From Paucilactobacillus hokkaidonensis JCM 18461 (GTDB lineage Bacteria > Bacillota > Bacilli > Lactobacillales > Lactobacillaceae), in assembly GCF_000829395.1 (NCBI RefSeq), contig NZ_AP014680.1, forward strand, positions 2,170,001-2,234,000: 64,000 nucleotides of DNA. The letters run 5' to 3'. The translations under genes were made by a program, and so were the position numbers. Position 1 is the stretch's first letter. The number at the start of each line of letters is the position of its first letter. The notes under the pieces are model-generated. The model saw only the letters and a list, made by a program, of their open reading frames with translations. It made no database searches and was not told the DNA's origin. Positions 8,497-16,919 of the stretch are shown piece after piece.

Positions 8497-9618
8497 ATGA
8501 CAAACGATAAAGTTTCTGCACAAAATATGTTGCATCGCATGATTGTTGACTTTACGACTAATGAACTGGCTCCATTGGACATGAAAATTGATCAATTGGG
8601 AGATTATCCAGATGGACTTTTTCAAAAAGTAATTGATAACGGTCTATTAGGAATTACACTTCCCCGCGAATACGGTGGCGCTGGTTTTAATTACGTTGCT
8701 ACCGCGCAAGCAATTAATGCCATGGCATTTGGCAATGCCAGTATGGCCGTCACTTTAGAAGGCCATTTTAAAACACTCGAACAGCTTCTAAAGTATGGTC
8801 AACCAGAATTACTAAAAAAATATTTACCAACCGCTACTAATCGAATTTTTGCCTTTTCACAAACTGAATCATCCGGTGGATCGAATCCAAAGGGAATTTC
8901 CACGCGCGCAATCAAGCAAGGTGATAACTGGATTATTACTGGCGATAAAATCATGATCACCAATGGTGGACTCGCTCAAGTATACTGTGTTCTTGCTAAA
9001 ACAGAAGATGATCAAATGGCCGTCTTCTTAGTAGATCAGGACATGCCTGGGTTTGAATTCGGTAAGCGTGAAGACTTCATTGGACTACGTGGTACCCCAG
9101 TTGGTGAAATCGTGATGGATCACATTAGGGTACCTAGCTATCATCTACTGGGTAAAGTTGGTCAAGGGTTAGAAATTGGAAACAATGCTCATGATGATGC
9201 CCGAGTTTTGATGGGTGCGGTCTTAGCCGGAATTTTAAAACACGAATTGAAGATTGCAGTTGATTATGCTAAACAACGTAAGGCACTTGATACCCCCCTT
9301 TATGATCTTCAAATTATCCAACAAAAAATTTCAGATATCTCAATTACTAAGCAAAACACAGAATTATTGTACCAACATGGTGCACAACTAAAAGTTGATG
9401 GAGAACCATATTCAAAAGTCGCCGCCATGGCCAAATCATATGGCAGTCGAAGTGCCGTCGCATCAGGAGACAAGGCATTACAAGTACTTGCAGGTTATGG
9501 TTATAGTCGCGAATATCCAATCGAACATTTAATTCGTGACGCCCGAGCAATGGAAATTGCTGAGGGAACGGTTGAGAAGATGAATACGGAAATTTCTAAT
9601 AAAGAAGTGCAAGCATAA
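8497..9618 (+). CDS. Acyl-CoA dehydrogenase family flavoprotein
   Basis: The 373-residue protein has the normal length and fold signatures of acyl-CoA dehydrogenases. The helical N-domain contains LGITLPREYGGAG. The middle beta domain contains FSQTESSGGSNPKG and WIITGDKIMITNGG. The C-terminal domain contains GYGYSREYPIEHLIRDAR and AEGT, whose Glu is at the position of the usual catalytic base. It would oxidise an acyl-CoA, or reduce an enoyl-CoA, with electrons passed through the EtfAB encoded directly downstream. The ribosome binding site is GGGATGGGATT. No thiolase, enoyl-CoA hydratase or CoA ligase is nearby, so the substrate is unknown; short- or branched-chain acyl-CoA is a guess. Such enzymes are uncommon in lactobacilli. 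Confidence 0.9.
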   Translation: MTNDKVSAQNMLHRMIVDFTTNELAPLDMKIDQLGDYPDGLFQKVIDNGLLGITLPREYGGAGFNYVATAQAINAMAFGNASMAVTLEGHFKTLEQLLKYGQPELLKKYLPTATNRIFAFSQTESSGGSNPKGISTRAIKQGDNWIITGDKIMITNGGLAQVYCVLAKTEDDQMAVFLVDQDMPGFEFGKREDFIGLRGTPVGEIVMDHIRVPSYHLLGKVGQGLEIGNNAHDDARVLMGAVLAGILKHELKIAVDYAKQRKALDTPLYDLQIIQQKISDISITKQNTELLYQHGAQLKVDGEPYSKVAAMAKSYGSRSAVASGDKALQVLAGYGYSREYPIEHLIRDARAMEIAEGTVEKMNTEISNKEVQA

Positions 9619-9670
9619 GAGTACAACATGTTCCAAATAAAACATGAAATAATTAAAAGGAGCAATCATC

Positions 9671-10447
9671 ATGAAAATTGTGGTTTGTATCAAACAAGTA
9701 CCAAACACTGATACAGTTAAAATTGACCCAAAAACTAATAATCTTGTCCGTAGTAATGTTGAGGGGATCATTAATTCATTTGACCGAAATGCCATCGAAG
9801 CAGCTCTCCAATTAAAACAACAAGCTGGTGGTGAAGTAGTTTTATTAAGTATGGGACCTGAAAGTTATATTAGTTCTCTCCGTGACGGACTCGCAATGGG
9901 AGCCGACGCAGCAATCTTGCTCAGCTCTCGAAAATTTGGTGGAGCTGACACACTCGCAACTGGCTACACCCTAGCAAAAGCCATTACTAAAATTGGCAAT
10001 GTTGATTTAATACTTTTTGGCCGTCAATCAGTTGATGCAGATACTGGTCAAGTTGGTCCCATTGTCGCCGAAGATTTACAATTACCTCAAATAACCTTTG
10101 CTGAGAGTGTTGAATTGCAAAATAATAATCAGCTAATCGGTCACCGGCTACTCGACAGCGTTGTTCAAGAAGTTAAAGTTCAACTTCCTGCAGTGGTCAC
10201 CGTTCGCAGTGAAATGAACCAGCCTCGTTATGAAACACCGCTCAACATCCAAAAGAGTTTCGAGAAAGAAATTACCATTTGGTCTGAGAATGAACTCGCA
10301 GTTGATCCAACACAAATTGGTCAGCCAGGTTCACCCACCATCGTAAAACGAATTTACTCACCTGATAAGGCTGGTCGCCAAACTCAAATGCTTCCTAGTG
10401 ATGCAAAGAGTGCCGTTTCTACGTTACTATCAGAATTAAATAATTAG
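9671..10447 (+). CDS. etfB: Electron transfer flavoprotein, beta subunit
   Basis: The 258-residue protein starts MKIVVCIKQVPNTDTVKID and has the adenine-nucleotide alpha-hydrolase fold of EtfB, with GADTLATGYTLAKAI and the signature GRQSVDADTGQVGP. In the Etf heterodimer EtfB binds AMP or, in bifurcating Etfs, FAD/NADH. The length resembles clostridial Bcd-associated EtfB, but electron bifurcation cannot be decided from sequence inspection. It lies 52 bases after the dehydrogenase gene with an AAAAGGAGC ribosome binding site and 16 bases before etfA, so the three genes look like one operon. Confidence 0.95.
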   Translation: MKIVVCIKQVPNTDTVKIDPKTNNLVRSNVEGIINSFDRNAIEAALQLKQQAGGEVVLLSMGPESYISSLRDGLAMGADAAILLSSRKFGGADTLATGYTLAKAITKIGNVDLILFGRQSVDADTGQVGPIVAEDLQLPQITFAESVELQNNNQLIGHRLLDSVVQEVKVQLPAVVTVRSEMNQPRYETPLNIQKSFEKEITIWSENELAVDPTQIGQPGSPTIVKRIYSPDKAGRQTQMLPSDAKSAVSTLLSELNN

Positions 10448-10463
10448 CGAAAGGATGCCCACT

Positions 10464-11426
10464 ATGACAAATAATGAAATTTGGGTATTTGTCCAATTAA
10501 ATGGACAAAGTATCGAACCTACAAGTTTACAATTAATTACTAAAGCACGTGAAATCGCCGGCGAATATTCAGTAGTGGCCTTGATTGCTGAAACTGATGC
10601 AATGGACGTGGAAACCACTGTGAAAGAATATGGCCCCGATAAAACTATTATTTTAAAAAATGATCGATTTAATAATGCCAGTGACGGTGAAATTGCAGAT
10701 GCATTAGATCAGGTCGTTACTGATTTGAAACCAAACAGTCTGTTATTCCCGGCCACAGTTCTCGGTCGTTCAGTTGCTCCTCGATTACAGGCCAAACTAA
10801 AAACTGGGTTGACAGCGGATTGTTTAGACATCTATTTTGATGGTGACGACTTAGTCCAGGTTAAACCAACCTACGGCGATGATATTATGTGTGAAATCAT
10901 CTGTCCTGATGTACGTCCACAGATGGCCACAGTTCGTCCCAATATTTTCAAGGCTGTAAAACAAAGTGCTGACACTGAAATTGTTAATTACCCATTCACA
11001 TTCCATTCCGAAGCTAACATCGAAGTTATTAGTGAAACTCCTGTTATTAATAGCTCTGCCAATATCGGAGACGCTAAAACTGTCATTGCACTTGGCCGTG
11101 GTGCTAACAAACCGCAGATAATTGAAAAAGCAGAAAAGCTTGCTAGTAAATTAGGTGGAATGGTCGGTGTTTCCCGTCCATTAACTGACAATGAAGAGTT
11201 CAGTCACGATAATCAGATTGGTCAAAGCGGTAATACGATTGCACCAGAGCTACTAATTAACTTCGGTATTTCTGGTGCTGTGCAATATGCTGTTGGGATT
11301 GAAAATGCTAAAAAAGTTGTTTCAATTAATACAGATGCTGATGCCCCTATTTTTAGTAAGTCAGATTATGGATTTATTGGGGATGCAGATGAATTTTTGT
11401 CGGCATTGTTAGAACAGGTTCGTTAA
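10464..11426 (+). CDS. etfA: Electron transfer flavoprotein, alpha subunit
   Basis: The 320-residue protein shows the two-part EtfA layout. The N-terminal nucleotide-binding-like domain has LFPATVLGRSVAPRLQAKL. The conserved FAD-binding C-terminus contains GRGANKP, SRPLTDN, QIGQSGNTI, FGISGAVQY and DADAPIFSKSDYG. It carries the electron-transferring FAD and docks to the acyl-CoA dehydrogenase. The start was placed at 10464 because GAAAGG lies nine bases upstream; the in-frame ATG at 10455 overlaps that site. Transcription ends in or before the inverted-repeat element at 11435-11660, convergent with serS. Confidence 0.95.
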   Translation: MTNNEIWVFVQLNGQSIEPTSLQLITKAREIAGEYSVVALIAETDAMDVETTVKEYGPDKTIILKNDRFNNASDGEIADALDQVVTDLKPNSLLFPATVLGRSVAPRLQAKLKTGLTADCLDIYFDGDDLVQVKPTYGDDIMCEIICPDVRPQMATVRPNIFKAVKQSADTEIVNYPFTFHSEANIEVISETPVINSSANIGDAKTVIALGRGANKPQIIEKAEKLASKLGGMVGVSRPLTDNEEFSHDNQIGQSGNTIAPELLINFGISGAVQYAVGIENAKKVVSINTDADAPIFSKSDYGFIGDADEFLSALLEQVR

Positions 11427-11434
11427 GTCTCTGG

Positions 11435-11660
11435 TTTATTGCAGAAACGTGAAAAAGTCCGCAAAAGTCTATACACAAAGAGTAACCAGCTAGTACGATT
11501 CATAATACGAATCTACGTTTCTGTTTTATTGCAGAAACGTGAAAAAGTCCGCAAAAGTCTATACACAAAGAGTAACCAGCTAGTACGATTCATAATACGA
11601 ATCGTACTAGCTGGTTACTCTTTGTGTTACGACTTCTGGGCGCGGACTTTTTCACTCTAC
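11435..11660. repeat. Inverted-repeat element E1 with a duplicated left half
   Basis: A 79-bp sequence is repeated exactly at 11435-11513 and 11525-11603 (period 90). It starts TTTATTGCAGAAACGTG and ends AATACGAATC. The second copy continues into its inverted partner (CGTACTAGCTGGTTACTC..GCGGACTTTTTCACTCTA), giving a very long hairpin. The first copy has no partner of its own and could compete for the same right arm. The right tag CACTCTA overlaps the serS stop codon (TAG followed by AGTG on the minus strand). Confidence 0.9.
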
Positions 11661-12958
11661 TTTAGAAATGGCACCGCATTTTCCTTTGTAATTTGTTTAA
11701 TTCCATGGAAATAAGGTACTAATACTTCCGGTACCGTTACCGAGCCGTCCTCATTTTGATAATTTTCTAGGATGGCAGCCACCGTCCTACCAACTGCTAG
11801 GCCGGATCCATTTAATGTATTCACATACTGTAACTTTCCGTCTGCATTACGATACTGAATATGAGCTCGCCGTGCTTGAAAATCTTCCGTATTTGAACAA
11901 CTTGAGATTTCACGATAAATATTTTGTTGAGGCATCCAAACTTCAATATCATGCGTTTCGGCAGCTGAGAACCCCATGTCCCCGGTTGATAATGTAATAA
12001 CATGGTAAGCCAATCCTAACTTTTTCAAGATACTTTCAGCATTGGCAGTCATTTTCTCTAATTCCGCGTATGAATCCGCTGGTTTACTGTACTTAACCAT
12101 TTCAACTTTGTTAAATTGGTGCATCCGAATCAATCCACGTGTATCACGGCCAGCCGAACCAGCTTCCGAACGAAACGACGGTGTTAATGCTGTCACATAG
12201 ATTGGAAGATTCTCTGCTGGAATTACTTCATTGGCAAAATAATTAGTCAGTGGTACCTCCGCAGTTGGAATCATCGTTAAATCTTGATCTTCATTTTCGA
12301 TTTGATAAACATCTTTTTTAAACTTAGGAAATTGTCCGGTACCATACATTGTCTTACTATTAACCAAATATGGTGGCAAAACTTCTGTATATCCCTCTTT
12401 CATGTGTTCATCTAACATAAAATTGTAAACTGCTCGTTCAAGCTGGGCACCCAAGCCGACATAGTAGACAAACCGTGCTCCTGATACCTTGGCTGCACGT
12501 TCGAAATCTAAAATCCCAAGATCTTCACCAATATCCCAATGTGCTTTAGGTTCAAAAGTAAACTTCGGTGTTTCACCGACCTTACGTAGTTCAACATTGG
12601 CAGCTTCGTCAGGCCCAACTGGAATTCCTTCGTGCGGCATATTTGGTAAATGAGCCATTTTATTTTGAAAATCAGCTTCGATTTCATTTAACTGATCATC
12701 TAATTTTTTTATATCTTGGCCGACCGTTTGCATGGCTGTAATGGCTTCATCGGCTGATTCTTTGTTTCGCTTTGCTTGCGCAATTTGTTTTGAAACGTCA
12801 TTCCGTTTAGCTTTAAGCGTCTCTGTTTGCTTAATTAGTTCTCGTCGTTGTTCATCCAATTCAAAAATTGCATCAAGCTCCTTAGCAGAAACCCCACGCG
12901 TAGCAAGTCGTTCTTTAAAAAAATCTGGTTGAGCACGCATTTTCTTAACATCTAACAT
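11657..12958 (-). CDS. serS: Seryl-tRNA synthetase
   Basis: The 433-residue class II synthetase has an N-terminal tRNA-binding coiled coil (about residues 30-105, rich in Lys/Glu). The catalytic core has motif 2, [14 protein letters not shown] (near 261), and motif 3, [11 protein letters not shown] (near 392). It charges tRNA-Ser in the cytosol. The start ATG at 12958 ([10 protein letters not shown]) is preceded by GGAGGTAATTAT. A longer open frame reaching to 13078 runs through the T-box leader and is not used. The gene is controlled by the upstream T-box. Its stop codon TAG forms part of the TAGAGTG tag of repeat element E1. Confidence 0.97.
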   Translation of the reverse strand: MLDVKKMRAQPDFFKERLATRGVSAKELDAIFELDEQRRELIKQTETLKAKRNDVSKQIAQAKRNKESADEAITAMQTVGQDIKKLDDQLNEIEADFQNKMAHLPNMPHEGIPVGPDEAANVELRKVGETPKFTFEPKAHWDIGEDLGILDFERAAKVSGARFVYYVGLGAQLERAVYNFMLDEHMKEGYTEVLPPYLVNSKTMYGTGQFPKFKKDVYQIENEDQDLTMIPTAEVPLTNYFANEVIPAENLPIYVTALTPSFRSEAGSAGRDTRGLIRMHQFNKVEMVKYSKPADSYAELEKMTANAESILKKLGLAYHVITLSTGDMGFSAAETHDIEVWMPQQNIYREISSCSNTEDFQARRAHIQYRNADGKLQYVNTLNGSGLAVGRTVAAILENYQNEDGSVTVPEVLVPYFHGIKQITKENAVPFLK

Positions 12959-12965
12959 ATAATTA

Positions 12966-13186
12966 CCTCCAAAAAAAGAGCCATTCATCCCTAAAATTTT
13001 GGGACGAAATGGCTCTTTTCCGCGGTACCACCCAAGTTTGTCTACTGACACCCTCGATTTTGGGTAACGGCCAAACACCGTGCGGAATTACCCGCCCACA
13101 ATTATTGCATCGGAGTTTCGACAAACAATTCTCACCAACCATTGTCTCTCTAAATGTCTACTTGAAATGCATTCGTGTTTTCAATA
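12966..13186 (-). promoter_or_regulatory. T-box riboswitch of serS (serine specifier)
   Basis: The leader contains the near-consensus T-box GGGTGGTACCGCGG and a terminator with arms AAGAGCCATTTCGTCCC and GGGATGAATGGCTCTT plus a T-run (12971-13019). In the Stem I region GAAACTCCGATG offers a TCC serine specifier followed by a purine. Uncharged tRNA-Ser would promote read-through into serS. Confidence 0.9.
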
Positions 13187-13191
13187 CAGCA

Positions 13192-13220
13192 ATCATAATA
13201 CATTGAGCAATAAACATCAA
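13192..13220 (-). promoter_or_regulatory. Promoter of the serS leader
   Basis: On the minus strand TTGATG (13215-13220) and TATGAT (13192-13197) are 17 bases apart. Initiation near 13185 gives a T-box leader of about 225 nt. Confidence 0.65.
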
Positions 13221-13253
13221 CCACTTGCTAGATTGATAAAATTAACTTTTCTC

Positions 13254-13460
13254 TTAAAATGCTTCACGACCCAAAGCATAATAGGCTAACGCACCAAATG
13301 GTGGCATCACAAAGACTAAAATAAGCCACATAAACTTATTACCACGAATAAAAACAGTGCTCTTAACAATATCCACTAATGCTAAAATCTGAATTAAGCC
13401 ACTTAAAACAACCCAGGGCCAAGCCTTTTTAGGAATTGGACGATTCTTATGTGTATGCAT
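13254..13460 (-). CDS. Small PLDc_N-domain membrane protein
   Basis: The 68-residue protein has two membrane segments (about 15-32 and 43-62) and the typical PLDc_N ending WLILVFVMPPFGALAYYALGRE. This domain occurs at the N-terminus of cardiolipin synthases but is also common as a stand-alone small protein. Its function is not established and no catalytic HKD motif is present. A GGAGGCTGAATTTC ribosome binding site precedes the ATG. It lies between the serS promoter and element E2, with its own transcription unit likely. Confidence 0.75.
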   Translation of the reverse strand: MHTHKNRPIPKKAWPWVVLSGLIQILALVDIVKSTVFIRGNKFMWLILVFVMPPFGALAYYALGREAF

Positions 13461-13581
13461 GAAATTCAGCCTCCTTTAAATTACAGGTTAAATATACCAC
13501 GAATTGAAACCGTTTTTATACAATACGAGTAACTTTCATTAAAAACACTAATTTTTATTAATATAACTCTTTATTTTTGTG

Positions 13582-13712
13582 GAGTAACTGTGCCTGCAAT
13601 CGCAGATGGCGGAGTGTAACAAAAAAATAATGTCGACATGATCAAAATTCAACCATGTCGGCATTATTTTTACGTTACACTCCGCCATCTGACCGCGGTT
13701 GCAAGCACTCTA
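13582..13712. repeat. Inverted-repeat element E2
   Basis: Outer arms (GTGCCTGCAA.. and TTGCAAGCAC), middle arms CAGATGGCGGAGTGTAAC and GTTACACTCCGCCATCTG (18 perfect pairs), and inner arms AATAATGTCGACATG and CATGTCGGCATTATT stack into one long hairpin. The end tag CACTCTA contains the complement of the ohr stop codon. It fills most of the 249-bp gap between the PLDc_N gene and ohr. Confidence 0.9.
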
Positions 13713-14123
13713 GTATTTTAACCCGTCATCCACCGTCAACTCAACTTCCACGTTTCCACGAATTGCTTTGGAATATGGGCACACCTTGTCAGCCGATTCT
13801 AGTAAATGCTGTTGTTCTTCTTCGCTGACCCCTTCAATATGGCCAGTTAGTTCAACACCAATATGAAAATCCGCTGGTCCTTGCGAGTATAGTGTTACTT
13901 CTGCACTAATGAAATGGTCACCATCAATTTGCGCTTCTTTAAGCACAACCTCTAGCGCACTATTAAAACAAGAAGCATATCCCGCTGCAAATAATTCCTC
14001 TGGGTTAGTACCTCCCTTACCTGGTGACGTAATCTGTAAATCTAACTTACCATCTGGAGAATGAACTTCTCCCTCACGTCCGCCACGATTAATCATCTTG
14101 TTTGAGTATAATTTTTGTGCCAT
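13710..14123 (-). CDS. ohr: Organic hydroperoxide resistance protein (Ohr type)
   Basis: The 137-residue OsmC/Ohr-family protein carries the two redox-active cysteines at Cys52 (AAGYASCFNSAL) and Cys115 (KVCPYSKA) and the Ohr motif NPEELFAAGYA. Ohr proteins are thiol peroxidases that reduce organic hydroperoxides, usually using lipoylated proteins as reductant. GGAGGTACCAAC precedes the ATG. No OhrR-type MarR regulator is adjacent. A second OsmC-family gene lies 112 bases upstream on the same strand. The gene ends with TAG directly followed by AGTG, the tag of repeat element E2. Confidence 0.93.
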   Translation of the reverse strand: MAQKLYSNKMINRGGREGEVHSPDGKLDLQITSPGKGGTNPEELFAAGYASCFNSALEVVLKEAQIDGDHFISAEVTLYSQGPADFHIGVELTGHIEGVSEEEQQHLLESADKVCPYSKAIRGNVEVELTVDDGLKY

Positions 14124-14235
14124 GTTGGTACCTCCATTATCTATTTGGTAAGTTCAGTTTAACATGAACCATAATTACTATCTAACAATATGGATAAGCC
14201 CTATAACAAAATATTTTAACACTAACTTTTACTTT

Positions 14236-14676
14236 CTAAGCATCCTCGGGGGCAAAATCAAACTGATCAACTACCCGAACATGCACATTGTCACTACCTT
14301 GAAGTAATTTTGCGACTGGACAACGTGTTTCTGCCTCAGCCAACATATCTTCTGCTACTTCACGCGGTTGGTCAGGAATTAAGACCTGTCCATTGACCAT
14401 GAATTGATATCCGTGCGTATCATACATCATATCAACACCCACTTGAACTTGACTCTTATGCTCGAAACCACGCTGCTTTTCAATAGCTTGTAGGGTCGCA
14501 TTGAGACAGGTAGCTAACGCCAACCCGACAAATTGCTCTGGATTAGCACCTTGTTGCGGTTTTAATGGACTACTAACCGGCACGCTTAATTCACCTTGCC
14601 CTTTAACATAGGATTGTCCTGGTAATCCTTCTTTATTAACCATTTCAGCATGATACAAAACTTTATTTGTTTTCAT
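14236..14676 (-). CDS. OsmC/Ohr-family peroxide reductase paralogue
   Basis: The 146-residue protein shows the OsmC fold pattern with GANPEQFVGLALATCLNATL (Cys57) and ETRCPVAKLL (Cys119). This is the two-cysteine active site of the superfamily. It is more distant from classical Ohr than its neighbour and resembles the stand-alone OsmC-family proteins of Gram-positives. Reduction of organic hydroperoxides is likely, but the substrate is unknown. The start is at 14676 with GGAGGG eight bases upstream; the longer GTG start at 14691 overlaps that site. The tandem arrangement with ohr suggests an oxidative-stress pair arising from divergence. Confidence 0.88.
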   Translation of the reverse strand: MKTNKVLYHAEMVNKEGLPGQSYVKGQGELSVPVSSPLKPQQGANPEQFVGLALATCLNATLQAIEKQRGFEHKSQVQVGVDMMYDTHGYQFMVNGQVLIPDQPREVAEDMLAEAETRCPVAKLLQGSDNVHVRVVDQFDFAPEDA

Positions 14677-14842
14677 TAAAAATCCCTCCACCGGTTTAAT
14701 TAAATTGATTATAGTCTAACTAAACCCTAAATTAATAGCTGGAAGCTTCGTTTATTTTCATTATTACGGTCAACTAATTTTGACAAGTTACCTCGAAATC
14801 TTTAAGATGATTAAGGATGTTTTTGGAGGAGGAATTATTTTT

Positions 14843-15628
14843 ATGAAGCGTTTATTTAAATTTATTGGCGGTTTAACTGCCGTACTTGCATTAACTATTA
14901 TTTTAACCGGTTGTGGCAAATCGAGTTCAAGCTCGTTAGAAAAAACTTCTGGTAAGTTAACAATTGGGTTGGAAGGTACATTCCAACCCTACAGTTATCA
15001 CTCAAACCATAAATTAACTGGTTTTGAGGTTGAATTGGGAAAAGCGATTGCTAAAAAAATGGATTTAAAACCCGTTTTTGTGGAAACCAAATGGGATTCA
15101 TTAATTGCTGGACTGAATGTCGATAAATATGATATTGTTTTAAACAATGTTGCGATTACTAAGGCTCGTGCTAAGAAGTACACTTTTACAACCCCATATA
15201 TCTACTCTAAATCACAATTGGCGGTTAAAAAAAGTAACACTTCCATCAATAAAATTACCGATATTAAAGGTAAGAAAGTAGCAGAAACTGCCACTAGTGA
15301 AAATGCAACCGATGCTAGGCGCCTAGGTGCCACAGTAGTTTCAACCAGCGACTTTGAACAATCGATGGCCTTAGTATTGCAGGGACGAGCTGACGGAACA
15401 ATTAATTCTAACGGTTCATTTGGAGCATATCTGAAACAAAAACCAAATGCCGATATTCGTTTAGTTGATGGTGGTAATGAAGTTGCAACCCAACAAATTG
15501 CTGGTATTTTGAAAAAAGACAGCAAACTTTCACCAAAGGTCAATAAAGCGTTGAAAGAATTAAGAGCTGACGGAACATTAACTAAACTATCTAAGAAATA
15601 CTTTGGAACAGATATTACCCAAAAATAA
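14843..15628 (+). CDS. Cystine/polar amino-acid ABC transporter binding lipoprotein (stand-alone)
   Basis: The 261-residue lipoprotein has a signal peptide ending LTGC (lipidated Cys24) and a family 3 solute-binding domain. Motifs such as LEGTFQPYSYH, LTGFEVELGKAIAKKM, ETKWDSLIAGL and AITKARAKKYTFTTPY are those of TcyA/FliY-like cystine binding proteins. It would deliver an amino acid, probably cystine, to a membrane ABC importer. No permease or ATPase gene is next to it, so it either serves a transporter encoded elsewhere or is a spare binding protein. GGAGGAGGAATT precedes the chosen ATG; a longer in-frame start at 14780 has no ribosome binding site. A terminator follows 41 bases after the stop. 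Confidence 0.88.
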   Translation: MKRLFKFIGGLTAVLALTIILTGCGKSSSSSLEKTSGKLTIGLEGTFQPYSYHSNHKLTGFEVELGKAIAKKMDLKPVFVETKWDSLIAGLNVDKYDIVLNNVAITKARAKKYTFTTPYIYSKSQLAVKKSNTSINKITDIKGKKVAETATSENATDARRLGATVVSTSDFEQSMALVLQGRADGTINSNGSFGAYLKQKPNADIRLVDGGNEVATQQIAGILKKDSKLSPKVNKALKELRADGTLTKLSKKYFGTDITQK

Positions 15629-15669
15629 TAGTGCAAGCTGTTATGACTTGGTAACATAGTATACAAAAT

Positions 15670-15708
15670 GAGCAACTACTTTATTTTTTTGAAGTAGTTG
15701 CTCTTTTT
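15670..15708 (+). terminator. Terminator of the binding-protein gene
   Basis: GAGCAACTACTT and AAGTAGTTGCTC form a 12-pair stem followed by TTTTTGTG. It lies 41 bases after the stop codon. Confidence 0.88.
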
Positions 15709-15771
15709 GTGTTATATGTAAAGCGTCAGTGATCCAATTCATACAGGTGGGTTCAGTGATATTACTTCGCT

Positions 15772-16016
15772 CCATTTTTTACTCGCCATAACGTGCTCGT
15801 CAACCGCAAATGACTGCGTGTAACCCAAAAATGCCACGGGTATGGTTAAAGTTCCAACCTGTTCATTCTATTTTTATTGCCATAACGTGCTCGCCAACCG
15901 AAGAAGCTTACATGTAACACCAAAATATCACGTATGCATGGTTAAAGACCAACCACACATACGTGATATTTTACCGTTACATTCCAGCTTCTACCCGCGG
16001 TTGCTCGCACTCAATC
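15772..16016. repeat. Inverted-repeat elements E3a (partial) and E3b (full) in tandem
   Basis: E3b (15881-16016) begins TTTTATTGCCATAACGTGC. It has arms AAGAAGCT/AGCTTCT, ATGTAAC/GTTACAT and an inner stem AAAATATCACGTATG/CATACGTGATATTTT, and ends CGCACTC. E3a (15772-15880) has the same left half (CATAACGTGCTCG) and a weak inner hairpin but no right outer arm; a degraded tag CATTCTA leads straight into E3b. The right arm of E3b overlaps the last codons of the TetR gene. Confidence 0.82.
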
Positions 16017-16644
16017 CCCTGATAATCAACCTCATCCCCTCTTCAAACTGCTTCTTCGGGGTTCGTTCGCTTCTTTTTTTTATTGATGTTTGCATATGGA
16101 TTAGATCTTCTTTTTCCGCAATCGAATGAATCTGTTTTACTTGTTTGGCGAGATAATCATCACCGTTGGTCGTTATTTTCGTTCTAAACTGATTTTCTGT
16201 TGTTAAATCAATTACCAACCCTGTTAAAAGAAAATCAATTGATGAGATTGCTGTGTTACTTTGATCCTCATCAAATCCTGCTGTCACTAAAATACCGATT
16301 GAATGATCAATTAGTTGCAGCCGTGTCTTGGTAGATGGAATGGTACTGATCATCAGCTCGGCAGCATGGGAGTACTGAGAATAAACATTAAATGTATTGG
16401 TATAAAGCTGTGTCAATTGTTCTTGCCACGATAAACTTAAATCAGGAAATGTAATTTCATCTGCAATATAATCCGCCATTGCTTGCAATAATGCCTGTTT
16501 ATTTTCAAAGTACCAATAAATTGTCGACACATCAATTTTTAACGCTGTTGCGATTGTTCGTAAAGATAAACTCGCTAAAGAAGGCTCATTTGCGAGTAGT
16601 TTAAGTGCCGTTTGTTTAATTAGATTTGCTGAAACCTTTGCCAT
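15991..16644 (-). CDS. TetR-family transcriptional regulator
   Basis: The 217-residue protein has an N-terminal helix-turn-helix (LSLRTIATALKIDVSTIYWYF, about residues 25-45) and a helical ligand-binding domain resembling the TetR_C_1 type. It is transcribed divergently from the ABC exporter genes and is the likely repressor of that exporter, acting at the TCCAACAGTGTTGGA palindrome in between. The last seven residues, LSASNRG, are encoded by the arm of repeat element E3b. In the other genes ending at this element the tag reads TAGAGTG, whereas here it reads TTGAGTG, so the original stop was probably lost and the protein extended. The ribosome binding site before ATG 16644 is AAGGGGAAAAC. Confidence 0.88.
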   Translation of the reverse strand: MAKVSANLIKQTALKLLANEPSLASLSLRTIATALKIDVSTIYWYFENKQALLQAMADYIADEITFPDLSLSWQEQLTQLYTNTFNVYSQYSHAAELMISTIPSTKTRLQLIDHSIGILVTAGFDEDQSNTAISSIDFLLTGLVIDLTTENQFRTKITTNGDDYLAKQVKQIHSIAEKEDLIHMQTSIKKRSERTPKKQFEEGMRLIIRGLSASNRG

Positions 16645-16771
16645 TTGTTTTCCCCTTGTAATAATTATTCAACCAGTTGAGCACTAGATTAAACCACTTG
16701 CGCTAATTATATTTACTCCTTACGCCGATAATGGTTTACTTAAAAAGATGAAATTTAAGGCCATTTACTAG

Positions 16772-16857
16772 TTGAACTCAATTAACTTTTTTGGTAAAGT
16801 AGTCATACTCTTGCTTTCAGGAGCTATTTTTTTGCGTTATTATCCAACAGTGTTGGA
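16772..16857 (+). promoter_or_regulatory. Promoter and candidate TetR operator of the ABC exporter
   Basis: TTGAAC (16772-16777) and TAAAGT (16795-16800) are 17 bases apart. TCCAACAGTGTTGGA (16843-16857) is a perfect inverted repeat of six-base arms, located just downstream of the promoter and flanked by ATTATC and GATAAT. It is the best candidate binding site for the divergent TetR regulator. Confidence 0.55.
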
Positions 16858-16919
16858 GTGATAATTCATTATAACTTATTTCATTTATAGCAAGCAAACG
16901 AACATGGAGGAACATTGAT

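Noticed and set aside
11435-11603. Direct repeats suggesting a CRISPR array
   Set aside because: There are only two copies, the unit is 79 bp, the gap is 11 bp, and the repeat is half of a large hairpin; no cas genes are near.
13009-13289. Two overlapping plus-strand ORFs of 65 and 69 aa
   Set aside because: They lie antisense to the serS T-box and its promoter and are explained by that RNA element.
15842-16129. 95-aa plus-strand ORF
   Set aside because: It runs through the inverted-repeat element E3 and antisense to the TetR gene; no start signal is present.
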